A DNA stretch of 58,578 nt from Rathayibacter rhapontici (GCF_001995175.1 NZ_MUKN01000022.1:1-58578), one strand, 5' to 3'. Shown: positions 21,600-30,855, counted from the first letter of the stretch. Translations and numbers: made by a program. The notes: a model not told the origin generated them from the letters alone.

Positions 21600-22915
21600 C
21601 CGAGCAGCTCCGCCGGGTGCGAGACGCGCCAGCCGAAGCCCGGGTCGCCGATCGAGCCGTCGGCGACGAGGGGCAGCTCGTAGGGCGTGCCGTTGACGCT
21701 CACGGTCGCGGTGCCGACGTCCGCGCCGTCGGCCACCGTGCCGAGCGGATCGAGCTCGACCGTCGTCGAGGTCGTGACGGCGCCCCAGGTCAGCACCGAC
21801 CGCGCCTCGGGCGTCTCGGCCACGACGGAGTCGCCCCAGAGGCTCGTGTAGGAGCCGAAGTCCTGCCCCTCGGTGGTCAGCGGCACCGTGCGGAACCCCG
21901 CCTCGACGCTCGGCAGCAGAGTCAGGATGTCCGAGGCGAGCTGCGGATGCGTCCGCGCACCCACCACGACGCCGACGAGCGTCACCGGCTCGCCCTCGAC
22001 GACGGTGTCCACCGAGAACAGGAGGCACGATCCCGCCTCGTCCGTTGTCCCCGTCTTGATCCCGTCCACTCCCCCGCGCCCGAGCAGGGTGTTCGTGTTC
22101 TGCACCACGCCGACCCCGGGGACGTCCGCACGGGGCAGGGCGACGATCGGCGCCAGCACCGGATCGGCGACGAGCAGCTCGCCCAGGCGCACCATGTCGG
22201 AGGTCGTGCTCACGGTGTCGGGCGAGAGACCGCTCGTGTCGGTGACGACCGTGCGGGTCAGTCCCTGCTCGTCGAGCCAGGCGCGCGCGGCGGCGAGGTA
22301 CGCCTCCTCCGAGCCGAACGCCCAGATCGCGAGGGACTTCGAGTAGTTGTTGGCGGAGGGCAGCATCAGCACCGTCAGCGCCTCGCGCTGCGTCAGCTCG
22401 AGGCCCGCCGACACGGGGGCGACCGAGCCGTTCTCGGCCAGCGACTCGGCGTAGTAGCCGACGTCGGCAGCGGTGAAGGTGATGTCCGCGCCGTCGCTCC
22501 CGTCGGGGATCGGACGCTCGGCGAGGATCACCAGCGCTGTCACGACCTTCGCGATGCTCCCCGTGGGAACCGGATCGTCGGATCCGTAGCGCGCGAGCAC
22601 CCCGTCCTGCTCCGCGTCGTCGAACCCGACGGCGCCGATCGCCCCCGAGCCGTACGCCGGCCAGGCGAGCACCGGCGCGTCGGTCGTCGCCCCGGGCGTC
22701 TGCGCCACGAGCGCGGTCGCCGCGGGCAGCTCGGCGCTCGCCGCGGTCGCGGAGTAGGCACCGCCCGCGACGACGAGGACGACGGCGAGCGCGCCCCCGA
22801 TGATCGCGCCCCCGCGACGGCGGCGGGGCGGGATGCCGGGATCCTCCGGCTGCTCCGGCAGGACCGCCCCGAACACGTCGATCGGCGAGTCGTCGGGTCG
22901 CGTCGGGGAGCTCAC
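21596..22915 (-). CDS. D-alanyl-D-alanine carboxypeptidase (serine-type, penicillin-binding protein)
   Basis: The 439-residue protein is membrane-anchored: a basic RRRRGG stretch precedes one hydrophobic segment at about residues 35-58 (GGALAVVLVVAGGAYS). The outside domain has the three serine-transpeptidase motifs: SIAK in PTGSIAKVVTAL, SAN in PSANNYSKSL and KTG in DGIKTGTTDEAG. It therefore should trim the terminal D-Ala of peptidoglycan stem peptides. A C-terminal beta region follows (VELDPLGTVADGADVG). The GTG start overlaps the stop of the upstream methyltransferase gene as GTGA, so the two are translationally coupled. The 3' end overlaps the convergent GDSL gene. Confidence 0.9.
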   Translation of the reverse strand: MSSPTRPDDSPIDVFGAVLPEQPEDPGIPPRRRRGGAIIGGALAVVLVVAGGAYSATAASAELPAATALVAQTPGATTDAPVLAWPAYGSGAIGAVGFDDAEQDGVLARYGSDDPVPTGSIAKVVTALVILAERPIPDGSDGADITFTAADVGYYAESLAENGSVAPVSAGLELTQREALTVLMLPSANNYSKSLAIWAFGSEEAYLAAARAWLDEQGLTRTVVTDTSGLSPDTVSTTSDMVRLGELLVADPVLAPIVALPRADVPGVGVVQNTNTLLGRGGVDGIKTGTTDEAGSCLLFSVDTVVEGEPVTLVGVVVGARTHPQLASDILTLLPSVEAGFRTVPLTTEGQDFGSYTSLWGDSVVAETPEARSVLTWGAVTTSTTVELDPLGTVADGADVGTATVSVNGTPYELPLVADGSIGDPGFGWRVSHPAELLG

Positions 22916-23766
22916 TCCGTCATCGTAGGCGCGGCGCCCTCTCGATCCGGGGAGGATGCGGCCGCGCGCGTCAGCGCCCACAGCGCCACGGCTCCGGCGC
23001 TGGCCACGTTGAGCGAGTCGACCCCGTGCAGCATCGGGATCGTGACCACGGTGTCCGCCGCGTCGAGCGCCGCCCGGCTCAGTCCGTCCCCCTCGGCTCC
23101 GAGCACGATCGCCACGCGCTCCGGCCGGCGGTCGGCGTAGACGTCCAGCGGCACCGCGTCCGGGGCGAGTGCGAGCGCCGCGATCGAGAAACCCGAAGCG
23201 AGCAGCTCCTCCCGCGCCGGCCCCCACTCCGGCGTCCTGGTCCACGGCACCTGCAGCACCGTGCCCATGCTGACCCGGACGCTGCGCCGGTACAGCGGAT
23301 CCGCGCACCGCGGCGTCACGAGGACGGCGTCCGCCCCCATCCCGGCGGCCGCGCGGAACACCGCGCCGACGTTGGTGTGGTCGACGAGGTCCTCGAGGAT
23401 CACGACGAGGCGCGCATCGGCGAGCAGCTCCGTCACGGTGGGCAGCACGGGCCGGTGCATCGAGGCGAGCGCGCCGCGGTGCAGGTGGAACCCGGTCAGC
23501 TCCTCGATCACCGCGTCCGGCGCCACGAAGACCGGGACCTCGGGGAAGCGCTCGAGCACGTCCGCCGCGTCGCCCAGCCGCTTCTCCTGCACGAGGACCG
23601 AGCGCGGCCGGTGCCCGGCGTCGAGGGCCCGCCCGATGACCTTGGCCGACTCTGCGATGTAGAGGCCGCCCTCCGGCTCCAGCACCCGCCGCAGGGCGAC
23701 GTCCGTCAGCCGGTGGTAGTCGGCGAGGAGGGGGTGGTCGAGGTCCGCGATGTGCACGATCGGCAT
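22912..23766 (-). CDS. TrmH/SpoU-family RNA 2'-O-methyltransferase
   Basis: The 284-residue protein has an N-terminal substrate-binding domain and a C-terminal SPOUT knot. SPOUT motifs are visible: motif 1 DHTNVGAVFRAAAGMG (about residue 150), motif 2 IVLGAEGDGLSRAAL and motif 3 VDSLNVASAGAVALWAL. These bind S-adenosylmethionine; the enzyme methylates a ribose of rRNA or tRNA, which one is not evident. The ATG at 23766 gives MPIVHIADLDHPLLADYH, the usual actinobacterial start. It is transcribed with the carboxypeptidase gene, with which it overlaps by 4 bases. Alternatives such as thiostrepton-resistance methylases share the fold but not this context. Confidence 0.9.
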   Translation of the reverse strand: MPIVHIADLDHPLLADYHRLTDVALRRVLEPEGGLYIAESAKVIGRALDAGHRPRSVLVQEKRLGDAADVLERFPEVPVFVAPDAVIEELTGFHLHRGALASMHRPVLPTVTELLADARLVVILEDLVDHTNVGAVFRAAAGMGADAVLVTPRCADPLYRRSVRVSMGTVLQVPWTRTPEWGPAREELLASGFSIAALALAPDAVPLDVYADRRPERVAIVLGAEGDGLSRAALDAADTVVTIPMLHGVDSLNVASAGAVALWALTRAAASSPDREGAAPTMTE

Positions 23767-23905
23767 CCCGGCACCCTAGAGCCTGTCGACCGGGATACCG
23801 CGCACGCGACGGCGATCCCCTGTTCACAGCCCTCGGGCACCGCGGCGCTCTAGACTTCGAGACGGGCCCGCCGCGCACGCGGAGGCCCACTGACGGGAGG
23901 CGCGG

Positions 23906-24760
23906 ATGGAGTCGAGTCCGACACCGGTCGAGGACGGCACGCGAGCCGACGCGATCGAGCAGGCCGTCGAACTCCTCAGCGGGCGGCGCCTCGCCGCCGT
24001 CACGGGCGCGGGCGTCAGCACCGACTCCGGAATCCCGGACTACCGCGGAGCGGGCGCGCCGGTGCGCACCCCGATGACGTACTCGCAGTTCGTCGCGGAT
24101 CCCGACTACCGCAAGCGCTACTGGGCCGGCAGCCAGATCGGCTGGCGGCGCTTCACGAGCACCCTCCCCAACGACGGGCACCGCGCTCTGGCGCGCCTCG
24201 AGGAGCGGGGCGTGCTGAGCGGGGTCGTCACGCAGAACGTCGACGGGCTGCACGTGCGCGCCGGGTCGCGGCGCGTCGTCGACCTGCACGGCTCCGCCGA
24301 CCGCGTCCGCTGCATGACCTGCGGGCAGTACTTCGCCCGCGACGCCGTGGCCGACAGGATCGCCGAGGCGAACCCCTGGCTCGACGACCCGGGGGTCTCC
24401 TCCCTCAACCCCGACGGCGACGCCGAGGTCCACGACGTCTCGGCGATGACCGTGCCGGACTGCACCGTCTGCGGCGGGATCCTCAAGCCCGACATCGTCT
24501 TCTTCGGCGAGTTCATCCCCACCGAGCGGTTCCAGGAGGCGCGCGCCATCGTCGCCGGCGCCGACGCCCTGCTCGTGGCCGGGTCCTCGCTCGTCGTCAA
24601 CTCCGGCATCCGCTTCCTCGAGATCGCCCGCCGCGGCAAGATGCCGATCGTCATCGTCAACCGCGGCACGACCAAGGGCGACGGCCGCGCCGCGATCAAG
24701 ATCGACGGCGGCACGAGCGAGGTCCTGCGGATCCTCGCCGACCGCCTGCCCGCCCGCTGA
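23906..24760 (+). CDS. Sir2-family NAD-dependent protein deacylase (sirtuin)
   Basis: The 284-residue protein carries sirtuin motifs in order: the NAD-binding GAGVSTDSGIPDYRG (about residue 33), TQNVDGLHVRAG, the catalytic His in VVDLHGSADRV, and a zinc site of four Cys in two pairs, CMTCG and CTVCG. LKPDIVFFGE follows, and SSLVVNSG and IVNRG complete the NAD pocket. It removes acyl groups from protein lysines in the cytoplasm. GGGAGGCGCGG lies just before the ATG at 23906. The histidine phosphatase gene starts 40 bp downstream in the same direction, so the two are probably one operon. Confidence 0.92.
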   Translation: MESSPTPVEDGTRADAIEQAVELLSGRRLAAVTGAGVSTDSGIPDYRGAGAPVRTPMTYSQFVADPDYRKRYWAGSQIGWRRFTSTLPNDGHRALARLEERGVLSGVVTQNVDGLHVRAGSRRVVDLHGSADRVRCMTCGQYFARDAVADRIAEANPWLDDPGVSSLNPDGDAEVHDVSAMTVPDCTVCGGILKPDIVFFGEFIPTERFQEARAIVAGADALLVAGSSLVVNSGIRFLEIARRGKMPIVIVNRGTTKGDGRAAIKIDGGTSEVLRILADRLPAR

Positions 24761-24799
24761 CCCGGGCGACCTCCCCTCCCCGCACCTCGAGAGGCTCCC

Positions 24800-25429
24800 G
24801 TGACCCAGCTCACCCTCGTCCGCCACGGCCAGACCGACTGGAACGCGGCGCGCCGCATCCAGGGCGCGAGCGACATCCCGCTGAACGACACCGGCCGATC
24901 GCAGGCCCGCGCCGCCGCGCGGATCCTCGGCGAGCGGGAGTGGGACGCGGTCGTCGCCAGTCCTCTGCAGCGCGCCTACGAGACGGGCGCCGTCATCGCG
25001 CGCGGTCTCGGCCTCGACGAGCCCCTCGTCGTGCCCGGGCTGGCCGAGCGCGCCTACGGCGAAGCCGAGGGCATGACGGCGGACGATCTCCGCGCGCTCT
25101 TCCCCGGCGGCATCGAGGGCGAGCGCATCCCGGGGTGCGAGACCCGCGCCGAGGTGGTCGCACGGGCGACCGAGGCTCTGCTCGAAGTCGCGGAGCGCTT
25201 CCCCGACCAGCGGGTGATCGTGGCGACGCACGGAGCCGTCATCGGCAGCCTCCTCCGCGCGCTCAGCGAGGACGCGCTGCCGCCGCAGGGCATCACCGTC
25301 GGCAACGGCTCGCGGCACGACTTCGCGATCGTCGACGGGGCGCTGCGCATCGTCGCCTTCGACGACTCCGGCGACGTGGTGGTCGTGGACGCCGACCTCG
25401 ACGACGTCCTCAGCCCCACCGCTCCCTAG
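24800..25429 (+). CDS. Histidine phosphatase (phosphoglycerate mutase-like) family protein
   Basis: The 209-residue enzyme has the branch-1 histidine phosphatase signature LVRHGQTDWN with the phosphorylated His near residue 8, the Arg in ASPLQRAYETG, the acid Glu in LAERAYGEAEGM and the second His in VATHGAVIGS. Length and motifs fit a broad-range phosphatase related to cobalamin-pathway CobC or PhoE; the substrate is not evident. GTG at 24800 follows the GAGAGG at 24790-24795. It is probably cotranscribed with the sirtuin gene. The convergent glycosyltransferase gene ends 34 bp away, and I see no strong terminator hairpin between them. Confidence 0.88.
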   Translation: MTQLTLVRHGQTDWNAARRIQGASDIPLNDTGRSQARAAARILGEREWDAVVASPLQRAYETGAVIARGLGLDEPLVVPGLAERAYGEAEGMTADDLRALFPGGIEGERIPGCETRAEVVARATEALLEVAERFPDQRVIVATHGAVIGSLLRALSEDALPPQGITVGNGSRHDFAIVDGALRIVAFDDSGDVVVVDADLDDVLSPTAP

Positions 25430-25463
25430 GACCCGACGACAGCGGGATCACCGCCACCGGCGC

Positions 25464-26546
25464 CTAGCGCCGCCCGAGCCCGGTCAGCAGCTCGAGGAGC
25501 ACCCGGGCGGAGTCGCGCCACGAGTAGGCCGCCGCGCGCTCGCGCGACCGCGCCGACCGCTCCGCCCACACCGCCGGGTCCTCGAGCGAGCGGACACCCC
25601 TCGCCACGTCCTTGGCGCTGGTCGGATCCACCAGCACGGCCGCGTCGCCGCCGATCTCCCGGAAGATCGGGATGTCGCTGACGACGACGGGGGTGCCCAG
25701 CGCCATCGCCTCGACCAGGGGGATCCCGAACCCCTCGTCGCGGCTCGCGCTGACGAGAGCGGTCGCCCGGGCGAGCACCGACCGGTAGGTGGCGTCGTCC
25801 GCGCCCTGGTGGAAGACCAGCTTCGCCGTCGGCGCGAGCGAGCGCAGCGTCTCGACGGTCTCGTCGCTCGCCCGGCTCATCAGGTGCAGCTCGTAGTCCG
25901 GCAGCAGCCGCATCGCGCGGGCGAGCGTCTCGACGTTCTTGTAGGGCATGTAGGAGCCCATGTAGACGAGCGAGCGGGCATCGGAGCGATCGGGCAGCGA
26001 CGCGGCCAGCGCGGCGCCGGCCTCGTCGGGCTCGCCAGCCGCGTTCGGCACGACCACGACCCGGCGGGTCGTGAGGCCGTGCTCCCGGATCAGCTCGCGC
26101 GTCGTCTCCGACACCGTCACCACGGCGTCGGCGCGCTGGAGCAGCCGGCGCTGCGGCCACCAGGACAGGTGGTACAGCCGCCAGAGGCCGCGGACGGGCA
26201 GGGGCAGCTCACGCGGGGGTGTGCGGTGGCTGTAGTAGATGAGGTCGTGCACGGTCAGCACGAGGCGGTAGCGCCGCCCGAGCGAGCCCATGGTCTGCAT
26301 CGGCGAGAAGACCACGTCGGGCTTCAGCCGGTTCACGAGCAGCGCGACGAACGGCTCGAACGGACCGGTCGGCGACGTCACCCTCTCCCACGGCAGATCG
26401 GGCAGCAGCGCGAGCTGGCGGCGGTCGCTGATCAGCATCGTCACGTCGTGCAGCACCGACAGCTCGCGGACGAGCTCCGACGTGTAGCGGCTGATGCCGT
26501 CGTGGCGCTCGAGCCGGGTGTAGCGGCAGTCGACGACGATCCTCAT
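25464..26546 (-). CDS. Family 4 glycosyltransferase
   Basis: This 360-residue protein is a GT-B retaining glycosyltransferase (GT4, RfaB-like). The N-terminal domain holds YTRLERHDGISRYTSELV, and the C-terminal nucleotide-sugar-binding domain has YMGSYMPYKNVETLARAM and ASRDEGFGIPLVEAMALGTPVV, with the typical E-x7-E arrangement. It is cytoplasmic or membrane-peripheral and probably transfers a hexose to a lipid or glycan; the acceptor is unknown. The ATG at 26546 overlaps the stop of the upstream alpha/beta hydrolase as ATGA, so the two are coupled. No other cell-envelope sugar genes surround it. Confidence 0.9.
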   Translation of the reverse strand: MRIVVDCRYTRLERHDGISRYTSELVRELSVLHDVTMLISDRRQLALLPDLPWERVTSPTGPFEPFVALLVNRLKPDVVFSPMQTMGSLGRRYRLVLTVHDLIYYSHRTPPRELPLPVRGLWRLYHLSWWPQRRLLQRADAVVTVSETTRELIREHGLTTRRVVVVPNAAGEPDEAGAALAASLPDRSDARSLVYMGSYMPYKNVETLARAMRLLPDYELHLMSRASDETVETLRSLAPTAKLVFHQGADDATYRSVLARATALVSASRDEGFGIPLVEAMALGTPVVVSDIPIFREIGGDAAVLVDPTSAKDVARGVRSLEDPAVWAERSARSRERAAAYSWRDSARVLLELLTGLGRR

Positions 26547-27454
26547 CGGTCGATCCCCTCCTCGAGGGCGTCGCGGAGGACCGCGGCTGCCTCGTCGGGC
26601 GTCTCGTAGTGGATGAGGTGGCCGACCCCGTCGATCACGTGCAGCCGCGCGTGCGGGAGGGCCGAGAGCAGGCGGTGCTGCGCCGCGAGAGGGGTGATGT
26701 CGTCCTGCGCCGCCGCGATCAGCAGCGTCGGCACCGCGAGGCGCGCCGCGTACTCGCTCACGTCGTGCGAGACCGAGGCGCGGAACGCCTCCAGCACGGT
26801 GTCGCGCGACGCGAAGGCGCTGAAGTAGCGGTCGTGCTGATCGTGCACGAAGCGCCGCAGGCCGGTGTCCTTCGTCTTCACCATCGAGAGGCTCATCACG
26901 CGGACGATCAGCGGATCGCGCAGCAGCCGGTACCCGAGAGCCCGCGGCAGCACCGCTCCGAGCCGGTAGTAGAGCACCGCGAGCCGCGTCAGCACTCCCC
27001 GAGGTCCGGCGAGGGCGGGAGCCGCGATCGGATTGACGAGCACCAGCAGCGGAGTCGGCAGCCCCGCCGCGACGGCCGCCGCGGCGACGATGGAGCCGAA
27101 CGAGTGGCCGAGGACCACGGCCTCGCCGCGCAGTCCGAGAACGTCCAGGAACTCCCCCAGCCAGGCCGCGTAGCCGTCGACGTCGTGCGCGTGCGCCGTC
27201 ATGGGCGGGGACGCGCCGAAACCCGGCAGGTCGGGGGCGACCACGCGGACGTCCGCCCCTCCCGCGAGCAGGCGGGCGATCACCGGCTCGAGGCCGTGGT
27301 GCTCGCCGCGGAAGCCGTGCACGAGCACGATCACCGTCGCCGCGTCGTCCGAGCCGTAGCTCCAGTAGGCGGTGGACGCCCCCGGGACGGCCGCGGAGGC
27401 CTCCCTGATCGGGAGTCGTCCGAGGTCGGCGGCGTAAGGCGAAGCGGCGGTCAT
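26543..27454 (-). CDS. Alpha/beta-fold hydrolase
   Basis: The 303-residue protein is an alpha/beta hydrolase. It shows VLVHGFRGEHHG (oxyanion region), PDLPGFGASPP, the nucleophile elbow GHSFGS (about residue 100), LLIAAAQDDITPL with the catalytic Asp, and GVGHLIHYE with the catalytic His. The substrate is not evident; an esterase or a lipid hydrolase is possible. I chose the ATG at 27454 because GGGGA lies about 7 nt upstream; an ATG at 27466 would add four residues, and longer starts add low-complexity sequence. It shares an ATGA overlap with the glycosyltransferase gene. It diverges from treS. Confidence 0.87.
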   Translation of the reverse strand: MTAASPYAADLGRLPIREASAAVPGASTAYWSYGSDDAATVIVLVHGFRGEHHGLEPVIARLLAGGADVRVVAPDLPGFGASPPMTAHAHDVDGYAAWLGEFLDVLGLRGEAVVLGHSFGSIVAAAAVAAGLPTPLLVLVNPIAAPALAGPRGVLTRLAVLYYRLGAVLPRALGYRLLRDPLIVRVMSLSMVKTKDTGLRRFVHDQHDRYFSAFASRDTVLEAFRASVSHDVSEYAARLAVPTLLIAAAQDDITPLAAQHRLLSALPHARLHVIDGVGHLIHYETPDEAAAVLRDALEEGIDR

Positions 27455-27611
27455 CTCGGTCCCCATCGTAGGCAAAGCCGCCGGAACTTCTCGCCGCAAC
27501 GCCTTGCGTGGCCCCGATCCGAGCCGGGAGCATGAGGACGCGTTCGCTTCGCGACGCACCGCCCCGTCCTCCGTGACGGTCATCCGCTCAGGCAGCAGCA
27601 GAAGGAGCACC

Positions 27612-29327
27612 GTGAGCTTCACGTCGCCGATCCAACTCCCCGGACTCGCCCTCGATCCCCAGTGGTACCGCCGTGCGGTGTTCTACGAGGTCATGATCCG
27701 GTCGTACTACGACTCGAACGGGGACGGCGCCGGGGACATCAACGGACTGGCGTCCAAGCTCGACTACCTGCAGTGGCTCGGCATCGACGCGCTCTGGCTG
27801 CCGCCCTTCTACATGTCGCCGCTGCGCGACGGCGGCTACGACGTCTCGGACTTCAAGGCGATCCTCCCCGAGTTCGGCACCATGGAGGACTTCCGCGATC
27901 TCGTGCGCAAGGCGCACGAGCGCAACATGCGCATCGTCATGGACTTCCCGCTCAACCACACGAGCGACCAGCACGAGTGGTTCCAGCAGTCGCGCTCGGA
28001 CCCCGAGGGCCCCTACGGCGACTTCTACGTCTGGAACGACACCGACGACCGCTACCCCGACATCCGCATCATCTTCGTCGACACCGAGGACTCGAACTGG
28101 GCCTTCGACTCCGAGCGCCGCCAGTTCTACTTCCACCGCTTCTTCTCGCACCAGCCGGACCTCAACTTCGAGAACCCGGCCGTGCACGAGGCGATCCACG
28201 ACGTGGTGAAGTTCTGGCTCGACCTCGGCGTCGACGGCATCCGCCTGGACGCCATCCCCTACCTCTACGAGTCCGACGAGGGCAACGGCGAGGGCGAGCC
28301 ACCGACGCACGACTTCATCAAGAACCTCCGCCAGATGGTCGACCGCGACTACCCGGGCCGCATCCTGATCGCGGAGGCGAACCAGTGGCCTCGCGAGGTC
28401 GCCGCGTTCTTCGGCACCGAGGAGGAGCCGGAGTGCCACATGGCCTTCGACTTCCCGGTCATGCCGCGCATCTTCTACTCGCTCCGCGCGCAGACGGCGA
28501 ACGAGTTGAAGAAGGTCCTGTCCGAGACCTTCGACATCCCCACCGGAGCCGCGTGGGGCGTGTTCCTGCGCAACCACGACGAGCTCACGCTCGAGATGGT
28601 CTCGGAGGAGTACCGCCAGGCGATGTACGGCTGGTACGCCTACGACCCGCGGATGCGCTCCAACATCGGCATCCGGCGCCGCCTCGCGCCGCTGCTCGAC
28701 AACTCCCGCGCCGAGCTCGAGCTGATCAACGCGCTCCTCTTCTCGCTCGCGGGCAGCCCGTTCCTCTACTACGGCGACGAGATCGGGATGGGCGACAACA
28801 TCTGGCTCAACGACCGCGACGCCTCCCGCACGCCGATGCAGTGGACGCCCGACCGCAACGCCGGCTTCTCGGCCGCCGATCCCGGCAAGCTCGTGCAGCC
28901 GATCGTGCAGTCGCTCGTCTACCACTACAACCAGGTGAACGTGGAGGCGCAGCTCGCGCAGTCCCGCTCGCTCCTGCACTGGATGCGGAACGTGCTGCAC
29001 GTGCGCCGCGGGCACCCGGCCTTCGGCCTGGGCTCCATGCGCGTGCTCGAGACCGACCACGAGTCGGTGCTCGCCTTCGTCCGCGACTACGCCGGGTCGG
29101 GCAGCGCCATGGGCGACCAGCCCGAGGAGGTGCTCTGCGTCTTCAGCTTCAATCACAACCCGGTGTCGGTGACGATCACGGACCCCGAGAACCCCGGCTC
29201 CGCGCTCACCGACCTGTTCGGCGGCGGCCGCTTCCCGGGCTTCTCCGCCGACGGCACCCTCACGATGACGCTCGGCACGCAGGGCTTCTTCTGGCTGCAC
29301 GTCGCGAAGACGGACCACGACCGCTGA
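27612..29327 (+). CDS. treS: Trehalose synthase TreS (maltose alpha-D-glucosyltransferase)
   Basis: The 571-residue GH13 enzyme interconverts maltose and trehalose. Motifs are DPQWYRRAVFYEVMIRSYYD, SPLRDGGYDVSDF, DFPLNHTSDQHEWFQ, DGIRLDAIPYLYE (nucleophile), RILIAEANQWP (acid) and FLRNHDELTLEMV. It is the short form without a fused maltokinase domain. GTG at 27612 is preceded by GAAGGAG. With TreY, TreZ and GlgX in the same window, two routes to trehalose are present; TreS could also feed maltose into the GlgE pathway, but no pep2 or glgE is visible here. A strong terminator follows. Confidence 0.95.
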   Translation: MSFTSPIQLPGLALDPQWYRRAVFYEVMIRSYYDSNGDGAGDINGLASKLDYLQWLGIDALWLPPFYMSPLRDGGYDVSDFKAILPEFGTMEDFRDLVRKAHERNMRIVMDFPLNHTSDQHEWFQQSRSDPEGPYGDFYVWNDTDDRYPDIRIIFVDTEDSNWAFDSERRQFYFHRFFSHQPDLNFENPAVHEAIHDVVKFWLDLGVDGIRLDAIPYLYESDEGNGEGEPPTHDFIKNLRQMVDRDYPGRILIAEANQWPREVAAFFGTEEEPECHMAFDFPVMPRIFYSLRAQTANELKKVLSETFDIPTGAAWGVFLRNHDELTLEMVSEEYRQAMYGWYAYDPRMRSNIGIRRRLAPLLDNSRAELELINALLFSLAGSPFLYYGDEIGMGDNIWLNDRDASRTPMQWTPDRNAGFSAADPGKLVQPIVQSLVYHYNQVNVEAQLAQSRSLLHWMRNVLHVRRGHPAFGLGSMRVLETDHESVLAFVRDYAGSGSAMGDQPEEVLCVFSFNHNPVSVTITDPENPGSALTDLFGGGRFPGFSADGTLTMTLGTQGFFWLHVAKTDHDR

Positions 29328-29353
29328 TCCGCTCGCGACCGTGAGCACGCCGC

Positions 29354-29384
29354 GGGGCCTCCGACCGATGTCGGAGGCCCCGTT
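29354..29384 (+). terminator. Rho-independent terminator after treS
   Basis: ggggcctccgac (29354-29365) and gtcggaggcccc (29370-29381) form a perfect 12-bp stem with a 4-nt loop, followed by g and TTT. It ends the treS transcript 26 bp after the stop codon and lies just before the promoter of the exonuclease gene. Confidence 0.85.
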
Positions 29385-29396
29385 TAGGCTGTCCGC
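29385..29396 (+). promoter_or_regulatory. Leaderless promoter of the exonuclease gene
   Basis: A TAGGCT -10 box (29385-29390) stands 6 nt before the GTG start at 29397, leaving no room for a ribosome site. Transcription from the usual distance would begin at or next to the start codon. Confidence 0.55.
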
Positions 29397-30200
29397 GTGA
29401 GCATCACCGCAGCGACAGAGCCGACCCTGTTCGACGACGGCGCCTTCGAGAGCGCGCCGTTCGAGGAGGATCGCGCCGCCCCGGCCTCCGCCGAGCTCGC
29501 CCCGGCCGAGGGCGCACCCTGGTTCGACCTCCTCGCCGTCTTCGATCTCGAGACCACGGGCATCGACGTCCGGACGAGCCGGATCGTCACCGCGCACGTC
29601 GGGGTGATCGGAGCCGACGGCGAGCCGATCGAGGGCACCACCTGGCTCGCCGATCCCGGCGTCGAGATCCCCGCCGGCGCCAGCGCGGTGCACGGCATCA
29701 GCACCGGGCACGCGCGCCGGCACGGCCGTCCCGCCGGCGAGGTCGTCGCCGAAGTGTCCGAGGCGCTGCGCTCGCTGCTCGCCCGCGGCGTCCCGGTCGT
29801 CGTCTACAACGCCCCCTACGACCTCTCGCTGCTCGCCCACGAGGCGCGGCGCTGGGGGGTGCCGGTGCTGATCGATCCGAGCCCGGTCGTCGATCCCCTC
29901 GTCATCGACAAGGCCGTCGACCGCTACCGCAAGGGCAAGCGCACCCTCACCCTCGCCGCCGAGCACTACGGAGTGAGCCTGACCGAGGCCCACGACGCAG
30001 GAGCCGACGCCGTCGCGGCCGGCCGGGTCGCCCAGGCCCTCGGCCGTGCCTTCGCCGACGAGCTCGGAGTGGGGGCCGACGCCCTGCACGCGCTGCAGAT
30101 CGACTGGTGCCGCGACCAGGCCGAGTCCTTCCAGGAGTACATGCGCCGCGTGCGCGACGAGGCCTTCGTCGCCGACGGCGCCTGGCCCGTGCGCCACTGA
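29397..30200 (+). CDS. DnaQ-like 3'-5' exonuclease
   Basis: The 267-residue protein has the DEDDh exonuclease motifs: Exo I FDLETTGIDVRTSRIV (Asp-x-Glu near residue 50), Exo II VVVYNAPYDLSLLAHE, and Exo III with DAGADAVAAGRVAQ at the end, preceded by HDA. An acidic, low-complexity N-terminus of about 40 residues precedes the domain. It is a soluble nuclease that could act as a proofreading or DNA/RNA trimming enzyme; it is not part of a PolIII operon. The GTG at 29397 is probably leaderless. It is convergent with the YdeI-like gene, 6 bp apart. Confidence 0.88.
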   Translation: MSITAATEPTLFDDGAFESAPFEEDRAAPASAELAPAEGAPWFDLLAVFDLETTGIDVRTSRIVTAHVGVIGADGEPIEGTTWLADPGVEIPAGASAVHGISTGHARRHGRPAGEVVAEVSEALRSLLARGVPVVVYNAPYDLSLLAHEARRWGVPVLIDPSPVVDPLVIDKAVDRYRKGKRTLTLAAEHYGVSLTEAHDAGADAVAAGRVAQALGRAFADELGVGADALHALQIDWCRDQAESFQEYMRRVRDEAFVADGAWPVRH

Positions 30201-30206
30201 CGCCGT

Positions 30207-30779
30207 CTAGGTCAGCGTGCGCCCCTCCCTGAGCAGCGCCACGTACTCGCGGATCCGGCGCTCGCGCGACTCCGGCCGCTTCAGCTGCTGCAGCCGGAAG
30301 AGGAACGCGAACCGCTTCTGCCCGCCCACCGTCTCGAAGAACGCGAGCGCCGCGGGATCCGCCGCCAGAGCCGCGAGCAGGTCCGGAGGCACGTCCGCCC
30401 CCTTCTGCCGGTACGCCGCGTCCCAGCGGCCGTCCGCCTTCGCGCGCTCGATCTCCGCGAGTCCGGCGGGGCGCATCCGCCCCTCCTCGCTGAGTCGGGC
30501 GACGTGCTCGCGGTTCACCTGCGACCACGGGCTGGCCCGTCGACGCGGGGTGAAGGCCTGGAGCGTGAACTGCTCGTCGAACGCACCGGCCTGCCCGTCG
30601 ATCCAGCCGTGGCAGAGCGCGACGTCGAGGGCCTCGGCGTAGGTCAGTCCGGGATCGACGGCCGCCTTCTTGCGCAGCTTCAGCCGCACACCGCCGGGGT
30701 CGGGGGCGCCTGCGAGGTACGCCTCCCACTCCTCCGCGGTGACGAACGGCAGGATCGGCTTGTCGGCGAAGGACACCAT
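30207..30779 (-). CDS. YdeI/OmpD-associated family protein
   Basis: The 190-residue protein matches the YdeI family. Typical features are the phrase LCHGWIDGQAGAFDEQFTLQ (about residues 56-75), TPRRRASPWSQVNREHVARL and the C-terminal KRFAFLFRLQQLKRPESRERRI. No membrane segments are evident. E. coli YdeI has been linked to resistance to peptides and bacteriocins; what the family does in actinobacteria is not known, so the role is left open. The ATG at 30779 starts MVSFADKPILPF. The gene lies between the terminator of the L31 gene and the convergent exonuclease gene. Confidence 0.85.
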   Translation of the reverse strand: MVSFADKPILPFVTAEEWEAYLAGAPDPGGVRLKLRKKAAVDPGLTYAEALDVALCHGWIDGQAGAFDEQFTLQAFTPRRRASPWSQVNREHVARLSEEGRMRPAGLAEIERAKADGRWDAAYRQKGADVPPDLLAALAADPAALAFFETVGGQKRFAFLFRLQQLKRPESRERRIREYVALLREGRTLT

Positions 30780-30810
30780 GCCCGGACGCTAGCACTCCGT
30801 GGAGGAACGA

Positions 30811-30846
30811 CGAAGGGCCCCCGACCGCGAGGTCGAGGGCCCTTCG
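30811..30846. terminator. Terminator after rpmE2
   Basis: cgaagggcccccgacc (30811-30826) pairs with ggtcgagggcccttcg (30831-30846) with one mismatch and a gcga loop. It lies 9 bp beyond the rpmE2 stop codon and ahead of the YdeI-like gene on the same strand. Confidence 0.8.
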
Positions 30847-30855
30847 GAGGACGTG